A model generated the notes under the pieces. That model searched no databases, was not told the origin of the DNA, and saw nothing but the letters and a program-made list of their open reading frames with translations. Below are positions 1 through 7,356 of a DNA stretch of 64,000 bases, piece by piece. Every line of letters begins with the position of its first letter. Within the stretch, counting starts at the first letter, position 1. The position numbers and the translations under genes are program-made. Origin of the DNA: Mesorhizobium opportunistum WSM2075 (GTDB lineage Bacteria > Pseudomonadota > Alphaproteobacteria > Rhizobiales > Rhizobiaceae); contig NC_015675.1 of the NCBI RefSeq assembly GCF_000176035.2, positions 1,988,001 through 2,052,000 on the forward strand, read 5' to 3'.

Positions 1-300
1 GCCGCAGCGGAGGGGGTTGCTGCACTACTGAAACTGAGCGCCTGTATATTAGGTTCCACTTAAGGAAAAAGAGATCCTTGTCCCATTTACAACCTCCCAG
101 TGTGTGGGTCCGCACCACGGGCGGCACGGTGCGGATCCGGCCGAAGGTTGCCTTTCTCGGCCAGCGCACATCGCGCTGCTGGCCATGCAACCAGCCTTGC
201 TCGCAGGCATCGATTTGGGAAGCGGCCGGCGCGCTCGGCGTGTCGGCCAACACGGTCGATAAGCCACGTCGTCAGGGAGTTGGCTAAGTCTTTGAAAGGA
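1..300. other. No supported gene; possible gene-fragment debris beside the tRNA
   Basis: This stretch lies on the 3' side of the minus-strand tRNA-Val, the side where tRNA-targeted elements usually insert. No reading frame here has a convincing start, ribosome site or codon use. One plus-strand frame ending at 287 reads like a short helix-turn-helix fragment (AAGALGVSANTV), which could be the decayed end of a recombinase or regulator. No second copy of the tRNA 3' end (attachment repeat) occurs in the window, so an inserted element is only a possibility. Confidence 0.3.
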
Positions 301-375
301 TGGTGGGCGTGACAGGGATTGAACCTGTGACCCCTGCAATGTCAATGCAGTGCTCTCCCGCTGAGCTACACGCCC
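301..375 (-). tRNA. tRNA-Val (GAC anticodon)
   Basis: Read on the minus strand, the sequence folds as a standard cloverleaf. The acceptor arm is GGGCGTG paired with CACGCCC over 7 bp. The D arm begins TAGCTCAG, the anticodon arm is CTGCA-TTGACAT-TGCAG with anticodon GAC, and the T loop is GGTTCAATCC. The CCA end is encoded at 301-303. GAC reads GUC and GUU valine codons. Confidence 0.95.
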
Positions 376-388
376 ATCCGAAGCCGCG

Positions 389-417
389 CATACACCATTT
401 TTGATCCAGCGCGTCAA
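389..417 (-). promoter_or_regulatory. Probable promoter of tRNA-Val
   Basis: On the minus strand there is a TTGACG -35 box (412-417) and a TGTATG -10 box (389-394) separated by exactly 17 bp. Transcription would start about 7 nt ahead of the mature tRNA 5' end. This is a good sigma70-type match by eye; no start site has been measured. Confidence 0.6.
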
Positions 418-480
418 TAGCAGGAAAAAGGAAAGAAGGCGTCGTCTCGCCGCAGCGGCGATGCCTTGGCCGAAGGCGGC

Positions 481-843
481 TCAGGCCGCCTGCAGCATCT
501 TCTCGACCTCATTGACGAGATCGCGCAGGTGGAAGGGCTTCGACAGCACCTTGGCGTCTTTCGGCGCCTTGGAATCCGGGTTCAGCGCAACGGCGGCGAA
601 ACCGGTGATGAACATGACCTTGAGGTCGGGATCGATCTCGGTGGCGCGCCGTGCCAGTTCGATGCCGTCCATCTCCGGCATGACGATGTCCGTCAACAGC
701 AGCGAGAACGGTTCCTCGCGCAGGCGCTCATAGGCGCTGGCGCCATTGTCGAAATCGCTGACCTGATAACCAGCGCGCTCCAGCGCCTTGACGAGGAACC
801 GACGCATATCGTCGTCGTCTTCCGCCAGAAGAATGCGTGCCAT
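481..843 (-). CDS. cpdR: CpdR-type single-domain response regulator
   Basis: This 120-residue protein is a bare receiver domain with no output domain. The acidic pocket lies at residues 8-10, the phospho-acceptor Asp is D52 in LLTDIVMPEMDG, and the conserved Thr and Lys are T80 and K102. CpdR in Caulobacter and Sinorhizobium is dephosphorylated to help ClpXP degrade cell-cycle proteins, and is controlled by the CckA-ChpT relay. The sequence closely resembles the rhizobial CpdR1 type as I recall it. Lying beside the N-formylglutamate amidohydrolase gene matches the arrangement recalled for S. meliloti. Confidence 0.92.
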   Translation of the reverse strand: MARILLAEDDDDMRRFLVKALERAGYQVSDFDNGASAYERLREEPFSLLLTDIVMPEMDGIELARRATEIDPDLKVMFITGFAAVALNPDSKAPKDAKVLSKPFHLRDLVNEVEKMLQAA

Positions 844-1005
844 GATGTCCCGTCCGAATCACCCGCCCGAGACTGCCGTGGGGCAGGCCCGTTAACCATC
901 CTGTATATGAGGAGGTGAGGGTAAACATCAAGTGAACGAGGACGAGGAAGACCCACATTTGGTAAGCGGTGAGGCCGCCGAAATGCTGGACATGCGGCCG
1001 GCAAG

Positions 1006-1947
1006 GTGGCAGTTTCATATCATGATGCACTGGTGCTTTCGGGTTCGTTCAAATTGAAGACGGCAGCCGAGGATTTTTCGGTCGTTTCACCCTTCGAAAT
1101 CCGATCGGGCGCCGAACAGCGCGTTCCCTTCCTCTTCAACTCACCACACAGCGGCCGCTACTATCCCGAACGCTTCCTTGCCATGGCAAGGCTCGACCGC
1201 AACGCCATCCGCCGTTCGGAGGATTGCTACGTCGATGAGCTGTTCGGGGGCGCGGTGGCGCTGGGCGCGCCGATGCTGGCGGCAAATTTCCCGCGCGCCT
1301 ATCTCGACGTCAATCGCGAGCCCTGGGAACTCGACCCGCGCATGTTCGCCGAGCCGGTGCCGTCCTTCTGCAACATCCGCTCGGCGCGGGTGGCGGGCGG
1401 GCTCGGCACGGTACCCAAGCTGGTTGGCGAGGGGCTCGACATCTATTCCGGCCGCTTGCCGCTCGCAGAAGCGGTCGCCCGCATCGAGGCCGTCTACAAG
1501 CCCTATCACGAAACACTGAAGCGGCTTTTGACGAGAACCCATGCCCGTTTCGGCTTTGCGGTGCTGATCGATTGCCATTCGATGCCGGCGAGCATCCGTG
1601 TCGGCGACAACGGCCTGAGGCCGGACTTCATCATCGGCGACCGTTTCGGCATCTCGGCCACCGCTGCCCTGACCGAAACCGCGATCGGCCTGCTCTGCGC
1701 CATGGGCTACACCGTCGCCCACAACAAGCCTTATGCAGGCGGCTTCATCACCGAGCACTATGGCCGCCCGGCGCGTCATCTGCATGCACTGCAGATCGAG
1801 GTCAATCGCGGGCTCTACATGAACGAGCGGACATTCGAGAAGGCGGCCGGCTTTGATGCGCTGGCGGATGATTTGACGCGATTTTCGGCCGATCTGATGG
1901 CGATGCCCGACCATCATTTCATCGACCTGCCGCTGGCCGCGGAGTGA
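1006..1947 (+). CDS. N-formylglutamate amidohydrolase family protein
   Basis: The 313-residue protein matches the N-formylglutamate amidohydrolase family, zinc-type hydrolases that release formate from N-formyl amino acids, for example at the end of one histidine degradation route. Visible family motifs are NSPHSG (residues 45-50), DVNREPWELD (101-110), DCHSMP (189-194) and EVNRGLYMNE near 264-273. The start is a GTG and has only a weak upstream ribosome site, so a slightly later start is possible. No hut genes are adjacent, so the true substrate is uncertain. The gene is transcribed away from cpdR. Confidence 0.85.
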   Translation: MAVSYHDALVLSGSFKLKTAAEDFSVVSPFEIRSGAEQRVPFLFNSPHSGRYYPERFLAMARLDRNAIRRSEDCYVDELFGGAVALGAPMLAANFPRAYLDVNREPWELDPRMFAEPVPSFCNIRSARVAGGLGTVPKLVGEGLDIYSGRLPLAEAVARIEAVYKPYHETLKRLLTRTHARFGFAVLIDCHSMPASIRVGDNGLRPDFIIGDRFGISATAALTETAIGLLCAMGYTVAHNKPYAGGFITEHYGRPARHLHALQIEVNRGLYMNERTFEKAAGFDALADDLTRFSADLMAMPDHHFIDLPLAAE

Positions 1948-1985
1948 GATCGCGCACCGGATGGGCAGCTCAGGATTTGCGGCGT

Positions 1986-2018
1986 AAAAAAAGACCGCAT
2001 CGTTTTCACGATACGGTC
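1986..2018 (-). terminator. Intrinsic terminator of the MmgR-like sRNA
   Basis: A 10-bp stem (2009-2018 with 1993-2002, one G-U pair) with loop TGAAAA is followed on the minus strand by seven T residues (1986-1992). Confidence 0.88.
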
Positions 2019-2070
2019 GAAGTCTAGGGAGGAAACGCCCAAGGAGGGCATGGACAGGAGAACCTGTCCG
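1986..2070 (-). ncRNA. mmgR: MmgR-family small RNA (trans-acting)
   Basis: On the minus strand, between two plus-strand genes, lies a complete sRNA unit. It has a 5' hairpin (GGACAGG with CCTGTCC), then TTTCCTCCCT at about 2025-2034, then an intrinsic terminator. The 10-mer UUUCCUCCCU is the conserved core I recall for the alphaproteobacterial MmgR family, which in S. meliloti limits polyhydroxybutyrate accumulation and responds to nitrogen status. The flanking genes (N-formylglutamate amidohydrolase and inositol-monophosphatase family) are the recalled S. meliloti neighbours. Length is about 85 nt. The 5' end is inferred from the promoter. Confidence 0.85.
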
Positions 2071-2076
2071 AGATTG

Positions 2077-2104
2077 AGGGTATTGTGCGCTGCACAAATG
2101 TCAA
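2077..2104 (-). promoter_or_regulatory. Probable promoter of the MmgR-like sRNA
   Basis: Minus-strand TTGACA (2099-2104) is followed after 16 bp by TACCCT (2077-2082). This places the start near 2070, just ahead of the first hairpin. The -10 box is imperfect, so the exact start is inferred. Confidence 0.5.
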
Positions 2105-2202
2105 GCGACGTTCAGGCTTTTTTAATTCAGAGTGATGTGGAAACTGCCTTTCGATGACGCTGGCGTGACATTCCGGCAACAGTCGCGGCAGCGGATAAAT
2201 CG

Positions 2203-3048
2203 ATGGACGGGCTTGTTTTAGCAGGAAAGTGGCGGCAGAGCCCTATTCGGGCATGCCGTATGCGGGAGAATCAGTTGGACATCAGCATCGATTTCATGCG
2301 CCGCATCGCGCAGGCGGCAGCGGCGGAGACCTTGCCGCGCTTCCGTGCCCAAGGGGCTGTCGCCAACAAGGAAAAGGGCAGTTTCGATCCGGTCACCGAA
2401 GCCGATCGCGAGACCGAGCGCGCCATCCGGGCGCTGATCTCGGCCGAGTATCCCGACCATGGCATCCTTGGCGAGGAGCATGGCAGCGAAAATATCTCCA
2501 GCAGGCATGTCTGGGTGATCGATCCGATCGACGGCACGCGCGCCTTCATCTCAGGCCTGCCGGTATGGGGGACGCTGGTCGGGCTGACGGTCGACGGGGA
2601 CGCGGTCGCCGGCATGATGGCGCAACCCTTCACCGGCGAGCTGTTCTATGCCAATGCATCCGGCTCGCACTATGAGGGGCCGGGAGGGCCGCGCAAGCTT
2701 TCGACCCGCAAGACGACGAAGCTTTCCGAGGCAACCCTGTTCACCACCACACCGGCGCTGTTCAAAGGCGAGGCGCGCAATCGCTATGACGCCTTCGAGA
2801 GGCAGATCCAGCTCGCCCGGTACGGCGCCGATTGCTACGCCTTCGCCATGATCGCCTCCGGAAGCGTCGACATTGTCGCCGATCCCGGATTGCAGCCCTA
2901 CGACATCGTGGCGCTGATCCCGATCATCGAGAAGGCGGGCGGTGTCGTCACCACCTTCGACGGCGGACCGGCGGAAAAGGGCGGCGATGTGCTGGCGGCG
3001 GCAACGCCGGAGCTTCACGCGGCCGCCATGGCTGCCCTGCGCGGCTGA
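2203..3048 (+). CDS. hisN: Inositol-monophosphatase family phosphatase, probably histidinol-phosphatase
   Basis: The 281-residue protein carries the Mg-dependent inositol-monophosphatase fold. Its signature motifs are DPVTEADRETER (62-73), the metal-binding GEEHG (90-94), WVIDPIDGTR (104-113) and a C-terminal LQPYD aspartate. The run ISGLPVWGTL after the DPIDGTR motif is typical of HisN-type histidinol-phosphatases, so dephosphorylation of histidinol phosphate in histidine biosynthesis is the likeliest role. Inositol or other sugar phosphates remain possible. The domain begins about residue 25, so the ATG at 2260 may be the real start. It stands apart from other his genes. Confidence 0.82.
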   Translation: MDGLVLAGKWRQSPIRACRMRENQLDISIDFMRRIAQAAAAETLPRFRAQGAVANKEKGSFDPVTEADRETERAIRALISAEYPDHGILGEEHGSENISSRHVWVIDPIDGTRAFISGLPVWGTLVGLTVDGDAVAGMMAQPFTGELFYANASGSHYEGPGGPRKLSTRKTTKLSEATLFTTTPALFKGEARNRYDAFERQIQLARYGADCYAFAMIASGSVDIVADPGLQPYDIVALIPIIEKAGGVVTTFDGGPAEKGGDVLAAATPELHAAAMAALRG

Positions 3049-3078
3049 TATTTCGGCGCCTTCTTTGACGCGATTCAA

Positions 3079-3924
3079 TCAGCGCGACCCGATCGAGCGC
3101 TGGAATTCCGCTGGGGTGCGCCCGTAGACCTGTCTGAACGTCGAGCTGAAATGGCTGTGGCTGGAGAAGCCAAGATCCATGCCCAGCGTGGTCAGATTGT
3201 CGTAGCGGCCGAGCAGGTCGAGCGCGCGCGCCAGCCGCAGGCGCAGGTGATAGCGATAGAGCGGCATCGCCTCGACCTGCTGGAAGACTTGCGTCAGGTA
3301 GACCGGCGAGACGCCGACGTCGGCGGCAATCTCGGCCAGCCTCCAGCGCCGCGACAGGTCCGAGGACAGGACGAGCTTGGCGCGGTCGACCAATTTCTGC
3401 CGTCCAGGGCTGGCGCCCGCGACATGCGAGGTGTGTTCGCCGAGCGAGCGCCGCACCAGCGTCAAGGCGAGCGTCTCGGCTTCCAAGGGCTCGGCGACAT
3501 TGCGGCTGAGGCTATGGCGCAGCAACGCCACCAGAGCCTGCGCGCGCGGGTCGATGCGCCGGCGCTGGCGGCGGAACGCTAGGCGGTCGCCGGCGCGCAA
3601 CTGCCCCTTCGGCGCCAGTTCCCGCAATTGGCCTTCCTCCACCACAAGGTCGAGACAGGCATCGCCACCTTCGACGGGATGGCTGACCTGATAGGCCTCA
3701 GCCGCGTTGAAGAACAGCAGCTGATTGGCCTCAGCGACGACGTCGTTGCGCCCGACATGGCGCACGAAGACTCCGCGATAGGGAAACACCAGATGCGTGG
3801 CCGCGCTGCACTCTTCGTCGCTCCGGTGCCGGCATTCGCCGCTGCAGACGATGTCGCGCACCCTGACTGTGCCGGTGTCCAGGAGCGGCTGTACCGTGAA
3901 TTGCGACATGGCCGTTGCTTTCAT
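3079..3924 (-). CDS. AraC-family transcriptional regulator
   Basis: The 281-residue protein has an N-terminal cupin-like sensing half followed by two C-terminal helix-turn-helix motifs (roughly residues 180-281). These include WRLAEIAADVGVSPVYLTQVF and the AraC signature LGFSSHSHFSSTFRQVYGRTP. It should bind DNA as an activator or repressor in response to an unknown small ligand. A second in-frame ATG five codons in (MSQFTV) could be the true start. It converges with the hisN-like gene, and no obvious target gene is divergent from it. The N-terminal half contains several Cys and His residues (SGECRHRSDEECS). Confidence 0.85.
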   Translation of the reverse strand: MKATAMSQFTVQPLLDTGTVRVRDIVCSGECRHRSDEECSAATHLVFPYRGVFVRHVGRNDVVAEANQLLFFNAAEAYQVSHPVEGGDACLDLVVEEGQLRELAPKGQLRAGDRLAFRRQRRRIDPRAQALVALLRHSLSRNVAEPLEAETLALTLVRRSLGEHTSHVAGASPGRQKLVDRAKLVLSSDLSRRWRLAEIAADVGVSPVYLTQVFQQVEAMPLYRYHLRLRLARALDLLGRYDNLTTLGMDLGFSSHSHFSSTFRQVYGRTPAEFQRSIGSR

Positions 3925-4014
3925 TCCTCGTACCCGAAAATGATTCCGGAATTACGAAGGCACTCTACGCAATCGGCCAGTCCGATCCTGTCAGGAGACT
4001 TCCCGGACGGTGCG

Positions 4015-4266
4015 TCAATCCCACAAGCGGCGGCTGAATTCGCAATAGGCATCGCCGCGCGACAGGCCGATGTCCTTGAGCTGTTCGTCGGTCATTTCGA
4101 GCAAGGCAAGGCGGCTTCGGCGTTTCTCCATCTGGCGACCGACCCATCGGGCTGCCACATGGCATCGGGCGTGCAAGGACTGCAGCATGGTCGTGGTGCG
4201 GAGGGTCGTTGCACGTGCCGGGACATGGCCGGCCAAGCGCTGCGCTATTGAATGATCGGGGCGCAT
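4015..4266 (-). CDS. DUF1127 (YjiS-like) small protein
   Basis: The C-terminal half shows the DUF1127 signature of an Arg-rich helix followed by LLEMTDEQLKDIGLSRGD. These short basic proteins are abundant in rhizobia and have been tied to RNA metabolism and to phosphate or stress responses in Agrobacterium. The family usually begins shortly before that motif, so the internal ATG at 4188 (57 residues) may be the true start. The upstream ATG at 4266 lies 3 nt beyond the stop of the preceding Cys-rich gene, so the two are probably translated from one message. Confidence 0.75.
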   Translation of the reverse strand: MRPDHSIAQRLAGHVPARATTLRTTTMLQSLHARCHVAARWVGRQMEKRRSRLALLEMTDEQLKDIGLSRGDAYCEFSRRLWD

Positions 4267-4269
4267 GGC

Positions 4270-4425
4270 TCAATCCTCACCGGCGCCGGCCGCCGAAGCG
4301 CCGGCTTCGTTGAGTGCCTGGGCGCATTCCTCGCAGCAGACCTCGACGGTCTTGCCGCCGACTTTGACGCGGATCGGATTGGCGTCCAGCTGGCAATCGC
4401 AGGCGGCGCAGGTTTTGTCGGTCAT
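4270..4425 (-). CDS. Small cysteine-rich putative metal-binding protein
   Basis: This gene encodes 51 residues. Start choice is clear because GAGGAGA sits 6 nt upstream of the ATG at 4425. Two Cys clusters (C6, C9, C11 and C30, C31, C34) flank a short beta-rich core, VKVGGKTVEVCCEEC. This resembles a TRASH or YHS-type metal-binding knuckle found in metal-trafficking proteins and in copper or heavy-metal operons. The metal and role cannot be read from sequence. It is followed almost immediately by the DUF1127 gene on the same strand. Confidence 0.75.
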   Translation of the reverse strand: MTDKTCAACDCQLDANPIRVKVGGKTVEVCCEECAQALNEAGASAAGAGED

Positions 4426-4594
4426 GATCTCATCTCCTCGGCATTCAATTCGACGCGAGCAGATGAGCATTCCGGTACGGGCGCGGACTGTCAGAATCTT
4501 TAGCATTTTTGAGTGCTGCGGGCGCCCACGCCCCATCTTCCTGACAACGGGGTGTCAGCTATGCCGGCCGATCCGTGAAGGGCTTTGGCGCCAG

Positions 4595-5599
4595 TCAGGC
4601 CGTCGGGTCGTCGGAGCCGGGAACGAAGGCATCGAAGGCGGCGAGGAATTGTTCGCGGTAGAGGTCGGCCTCCTGCAGGATTTCGTGCTTGGCGCCGTCG
4701 ATCATCAGCATCGAGCCGAGCCTCAGACTTCTGGCGTATGCTTCCACCGCCCTGGTCGAGACGACCTGGTCGGCGCCGGCGGCGATGATCAGCAGGGGAA
4801 CCTGGATCCTGGCCATGAAGTCGGGATCGCTGATCGCTTCCGAAGCCTTTGCCGCCGCCTGCAGCCAACGGATCGTCGGGCCGCCGAGGGCCAGTTGCGG
4901 ATACCCTTCATAGATGCGGGTGTTGCGACGATAGCGCTGTGGATCCGACGTCACCTTGTTGGCTTCGAAAGGCAGCGTGTCTCTCGGCAGTGGGCCCCAG
5001 GCGGCATAGAGCCTGCCAAGGCCCAAAGCGCAGAAAAACGAACAGACGCGGCGAACGGTGCTTATCGAGACCGGCAGGTCGGGCAGCGTCAGGAACGGCG
5101 CGATCAGCACCATGCGCCGCACGCGGTTGACCATCGACGGCGCCGCAAGCAGCGTGATCACCGCGCCGGCGGAATGAGCCAGGATGTAGTAGGGTCCACG
5201 GCAGTCGGGCAGCACGATCTCCTCGAAGAACTGCTCGAGGTCGGCCGTATAATCGCGGAAGGACCTGACATAACCGCGCTGGCGATCGCCGATCAGCCGG
5301 TCGGAACCGCCCTGGCCGCGCCAGTCGAGCGTGGCGACGCCAAGTCCCCGGGCGGCAAGATCGCGGATGGTTTCGAAATATTTCTCGATGCACTCGTTGC
5401 GGCCTGGCAGCAGCACCACGGTGCCTCTCATCGGGCGCGCGACCGCTCCGAACAGGCCATAGCGGATCTTCTTGCGATCGCGCGCGGTGAAAAAGCCGCC
5501 GGCGGCGTTCTCCGGCCGCGGATTGCCCTCAGTCTCATGGAAAAGGGAGGTGTCTTGGAGGATGTCCGTCATACGGCGCTTTGTGCTCGGCGTCTTCAC
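4595..5599 (-). CDS. Alpha/beta hydrolase, lysophospholipase L2-like
   Basis: This 334-residue serine hydrolase has an apparent triad of S143 in AHSAGA, D277 in AGADQVVS and H305 in GAKHEI, plus the LDWRGQGGSD strand-turn typical of PldB and monoglyceride-lipase-type enzymes. It probably hydrolyses acyl esters of lysophospholipids or monoacylglycerols in the cytosol or at the inner membrane. The alternative start MTDILQ at 5572 is equally plausible. No signal peptide is visible. The gene stands alone, with about 350 nt of apparently empty sequence upstream. Confidence 0.82.
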   Translation of the reverse strand: MKTPSTKRRMTDILQDTSLFHETEGNPRPENAAGGFFTARDRKKIRYGLFGAVARPMRGTVVLLPGRNECIEKYFETIRDLAARGLGVATLDWRGQGGSDRLIGDRQRGYVRSFRDYTADLEQFFEEIVLPDCRGPYYILAHSAGAVITLLAAPSMVNRVRRMVLIAPFLTLPDLPVSISTVRRVCSFFCALGLGRLYAAWGPLPRDTLPFEANKVTSDPQRYRRNTRIYEGYPQLALGGPTIRWLQAAAKASEAISDPDFMARIQVPLLIIAAGADQVVSTRAVEAYARSLRLGSMLMIDGAKHEILQEADLYREQFLAAFDAFVPGSDDPTA

Positions 5600-5918
5600 G
5601 TGCCAGCCTGTCGGGACCGGCCTCTCAAGGTGATAGACGTCAATACATCAAAAGCAAAGGAATTCCAGGTAACGGGGGACGCAGCACAGGGAAGGCCGGA
5701 AGCGGCATTGAGCGCGTTTCCGGCCTTCTGTCGATCCGGGAGGAAGGGACGTTAACACCCGGTTCGGCCTCGTTGCGGCCCCTCTGCAAATTCGGCGCCG
5801 CCAATCCTTGATCTTGAGAGCCACTTTAGCGGCAGCTGTCTGAACGCGCGCCGAAGCGCCGGTTCATCTGCCGTTCATCACGGCAGGCCGCGCTGCTTTT
5901 TTTGCCGTCCGGCCAAAT
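5600..5918. other. Intergenic stretch with nothing recognisable
   Basis: Between the hydrolase gene start and the hsp20 promoter I see no reading frame with a plausible start and codon use, no convincing hairpin with a T tract and no repeat. The hydrolase promoter presumably lies in the left part, reading leftward. Confidence 0.5.
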
Positions 5919-5947
5919 CTTGAAATGCCTTCGAACGCTCCCCAAAT
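5919..5947 (+). promoter_or_regulatory. Sigma32 (RpoH)-type heat-shock promoter of hsp20
   Basis: CTTGAAA (5919-5925) is followed after 14 bp by CCCCAAAT (5940-5947). It differs from the RpoH consensus CTTGAAA-N13/14-CCCCATNT at a single defined position. Transcription would begin near 5953, leaving a leader of about 100 nt ahead of the hsp20 ATG, which fits a ROSE element. Confidence 0.8.
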
Positions 5948-5952
5948 GTGGT

Positions 5953-6053
5953 TTGCGGTCGCCAATGTCGGGGCCGCTGGTCTAGCCGAAACGCCGCTCG
6001 CGGGTTTCGCACCGACCATACGCAAACCATGTTGCTCAACAGGAGAACACCTC
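5953..6053 (+). promoter_or_regulatory. ROSE-type RNA thermometer in the hsp20 leader
   Basis: The leader ends in a small hairpin that sequesters the ribosome site. TTGCT (6032-6036), loop CAAC, and AGGAG (6041-6045) pair with a central G-G mismatch opposite the Shine-Dalgarno. This UYGCU-versus-SD hairpin is the hallmark of ROSE elements known from Bradyrhizobium and Mesorhizobium small heat-shock genes. Upstream GC-rich segments could form the usual one to three further hairpins. At low temperature the SD is masked, and heating opens it. Confidence 0.85.
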
Positions 6054-6521
6054 ATGCGTCACGTTGATTTTTCCCCGCTTTATCGTTCGACCGTCGGCTT
6101 CGACCGTCTCTTCACCATGCTCGATTCGCTTGCGCAGCCTGATGGCGCGCAGACCTATCCGCCTTATAATATCGAGCGCACCGGCGAGGATTCCTACCGG
6201 ATTTCGATGGCGGTCGCCGGTTTCTCGGATGAGGAAATCTCGATCGAAGCCCATCGCAACGTGCTGACCGTGAAGGGTGAGCGCAAGGACGAGGGCACCG
6301 GCGAAGGTTCCGAACTGCTCTATCGTGGTATTGCCTCGAGGGCTTTCGAGCGCCGCTTCCAGCTTGCCGATCACGTTGAAGTCGTCGGCGCCGCGCTGAA
6401 GAACGGCCTGCTCTTCGTCGACCTCAAGCGCAACATCCCCGAGGAACTGAAGCCGCGCAAGATCGCGATCACCTCGGCTCCGGCCAAGGCCAAGCAGATC
6501 GAGGCCAAAACCGCCGCCTAA
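6054..6521 (+). CDS. Hsp20-family small heat-shock protein (IbpA type)
   Basis: This 155-residue class A-type small heat-shock protein has an alpha-crystallin domain in the middle, with the SDEEISIEAHRNVLTVKGERK segment and a GIASRAFERRFQLADHV strand pair. It has the N-terminal RHVDFSPLYRSTVGFDRLF helix typical of rhizobial Hsp20. It acts as a cytosolic ATP-independent holdase for unfolding proteins. The start at 6054 is set by AGGAG 8 nt upstream. It is a monocistronic unit with its own sigma32-type promoter, thermometer and terminator, so control at both transcription and translation is expected. Confidence 0.93.
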   Translation: MRHVDFSPLYRSTVGFDRLFTMLDSLAQPDGAQTYPPYNIERTGEDSYRISMAVAGFSDEEISIEAHRNVLTVKGERKDEGTGEGSELLYRGIASRAFERRFQLADHVEVVGAALKNGLLFVDLKRNIPEELKPRKIAITSAPAKAKQIEAKTAA

Positions 6522-6570
6522 CCAGACGGCTTGCTAACGCGTAAAGTTAAAGTCTCCTCCCGAGACGGAA

Positions 6571-6596
6571 GCGGCGCCGAAAGGCGTCGCTTTTTT
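6571..6596 (+). terminator. Intrinsic terminator of hsp20
   Basis: GCGGCGCC (6571-6578), a GAAA loop and GGCGTCGC (6583-6590) form an 8-bp stem with one G-U pair, directly followed by six T residues. Confidence 0.9.
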
Positions 6597-6832
6597 GTGC
6601 GTTTGCTGGGGGGTGTGAAAAGGGGGCTTTGCCCTGACGCTGCTCGAATCCGGCAGCGGGATACCTCTTTTTGCCCTCGGGAGGGGCCGAGCATGAATTG
6701 GTTTAGCTTTCTCTAAATAAGTAATATCTTGTTAAGCAACATCGAACATATTTTGGCGAGGCTCAATCACGGGCACATGCTCCCAATCCCGCCTCGTCTT
6801 CTCCTGGGACCATCGAAAAAGGACCTCGCCGG
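6597..6832. other. AT-rich intergenic region before the pilus operon
   Basis: No gene is supported here. The part from about 6700 to 6770 is clearly richer in A and T than its surroundings (AAATAAGTAATATC and similar runs). It is the likely site of the promoter and regulator binding for the pilin-chaperone-usher operon. No specific box could be assigned with confidence. Confidence 0.45.
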
Positions 6833-7318
6833 ATGTGGCGGAAAACAGCAGCGTGCCTGGCGATCCTGGCAATTACCGGCGGCGAGGCGCGCGCCACGAC
6901 AACAACCGCTTCCATGGCCGTGCAGATGACGATCACCGCGTCCTGCACCATCAACAGCGCGTCAACCCTGAACTTCGGCTCGTCCGGCGTCATTGCGGCC
7001 AATGTCGACCAGACGTCCACGGTCCAGGTTCAGTGCACGAACACGACTCCATACAATGTTGGCCTGGACGCGGGCACCGGATCGGGCGCGACCGTCGCCG
7101 CCCGCAAGATGACCAATGGTGCCGCCACGATTACCTATTCTCTCTATAGCGACAGCGGCAGAACGACCGTCTGGGGCAACACCATCGGGACAAATGCGGT
7201 TTCGGCGACCGGTTCCGGCGCCGCGCAAAACTTTACCGTCTATGGACGCGTGCCGGCGCAATCAACGCCTGCGCCAGCTGTCTATACAGACACCGTGACC
7301 GTCACGGTAACCTACTGA
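6833..7318 (+). CDS. Spore coat U (SCPU) domain pilin subunit
   Basis: The 161-residue exported protein has a signal peptide ending at about ARA (residue 21). One SCPU domain follows, with the paired cysteines C38 and C68 and the closing strand TVTVTVTY used for donor-strand exchange. Family knowledge: SCPU proteins are subunits of archaic (Csu-type) chaperone-usher pili involved in surface attachment and biofilm. It is the first gene of an operon with the chaperone and usher genes just downstream, as expected for the major pilin. It is closely similar to the second domain of the protein encoded at 10501-11571. Confidence 0.88.
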   Translation: MWRKTAACLAILAITGGEARATTTTASMAVQMTITASCTINSASTLNFGSSGVIAANVDQTSTVQVQCTNTTPYNVGLDAGTGSGATVAARKMTNGAATITYSLYSDSGRTTVWGNTIGTNAVSATGSGAAQNFTVYGRVPAQSTPAPAVYTDTVTVTVTY

Positions 7319-7356
7319 AGTCGGCCTCATTGACGGTCGACGCCATGGGGGTGGCA

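Noticed and set aside
49..417. 122-residue minus-strand open frame
   Set aside because: It runs straight through the tRNA-Val gene, so the translation is an accident of the tRNA and its promoter.
1141..2097. 318-residue minus-strand open frame
   Set aside because: It is antisense to the amidohydrolase gene and would include the MmgR-like sRNA and its terminator.
4265..5755. 496-residue plus-strand open frame
   Set aside because: It is antisense to the alpha/beta hydrolase and the Cys-rich gene, both of which have clear motifs on the minus strand. High GC keeps the opposite frame free of stops.
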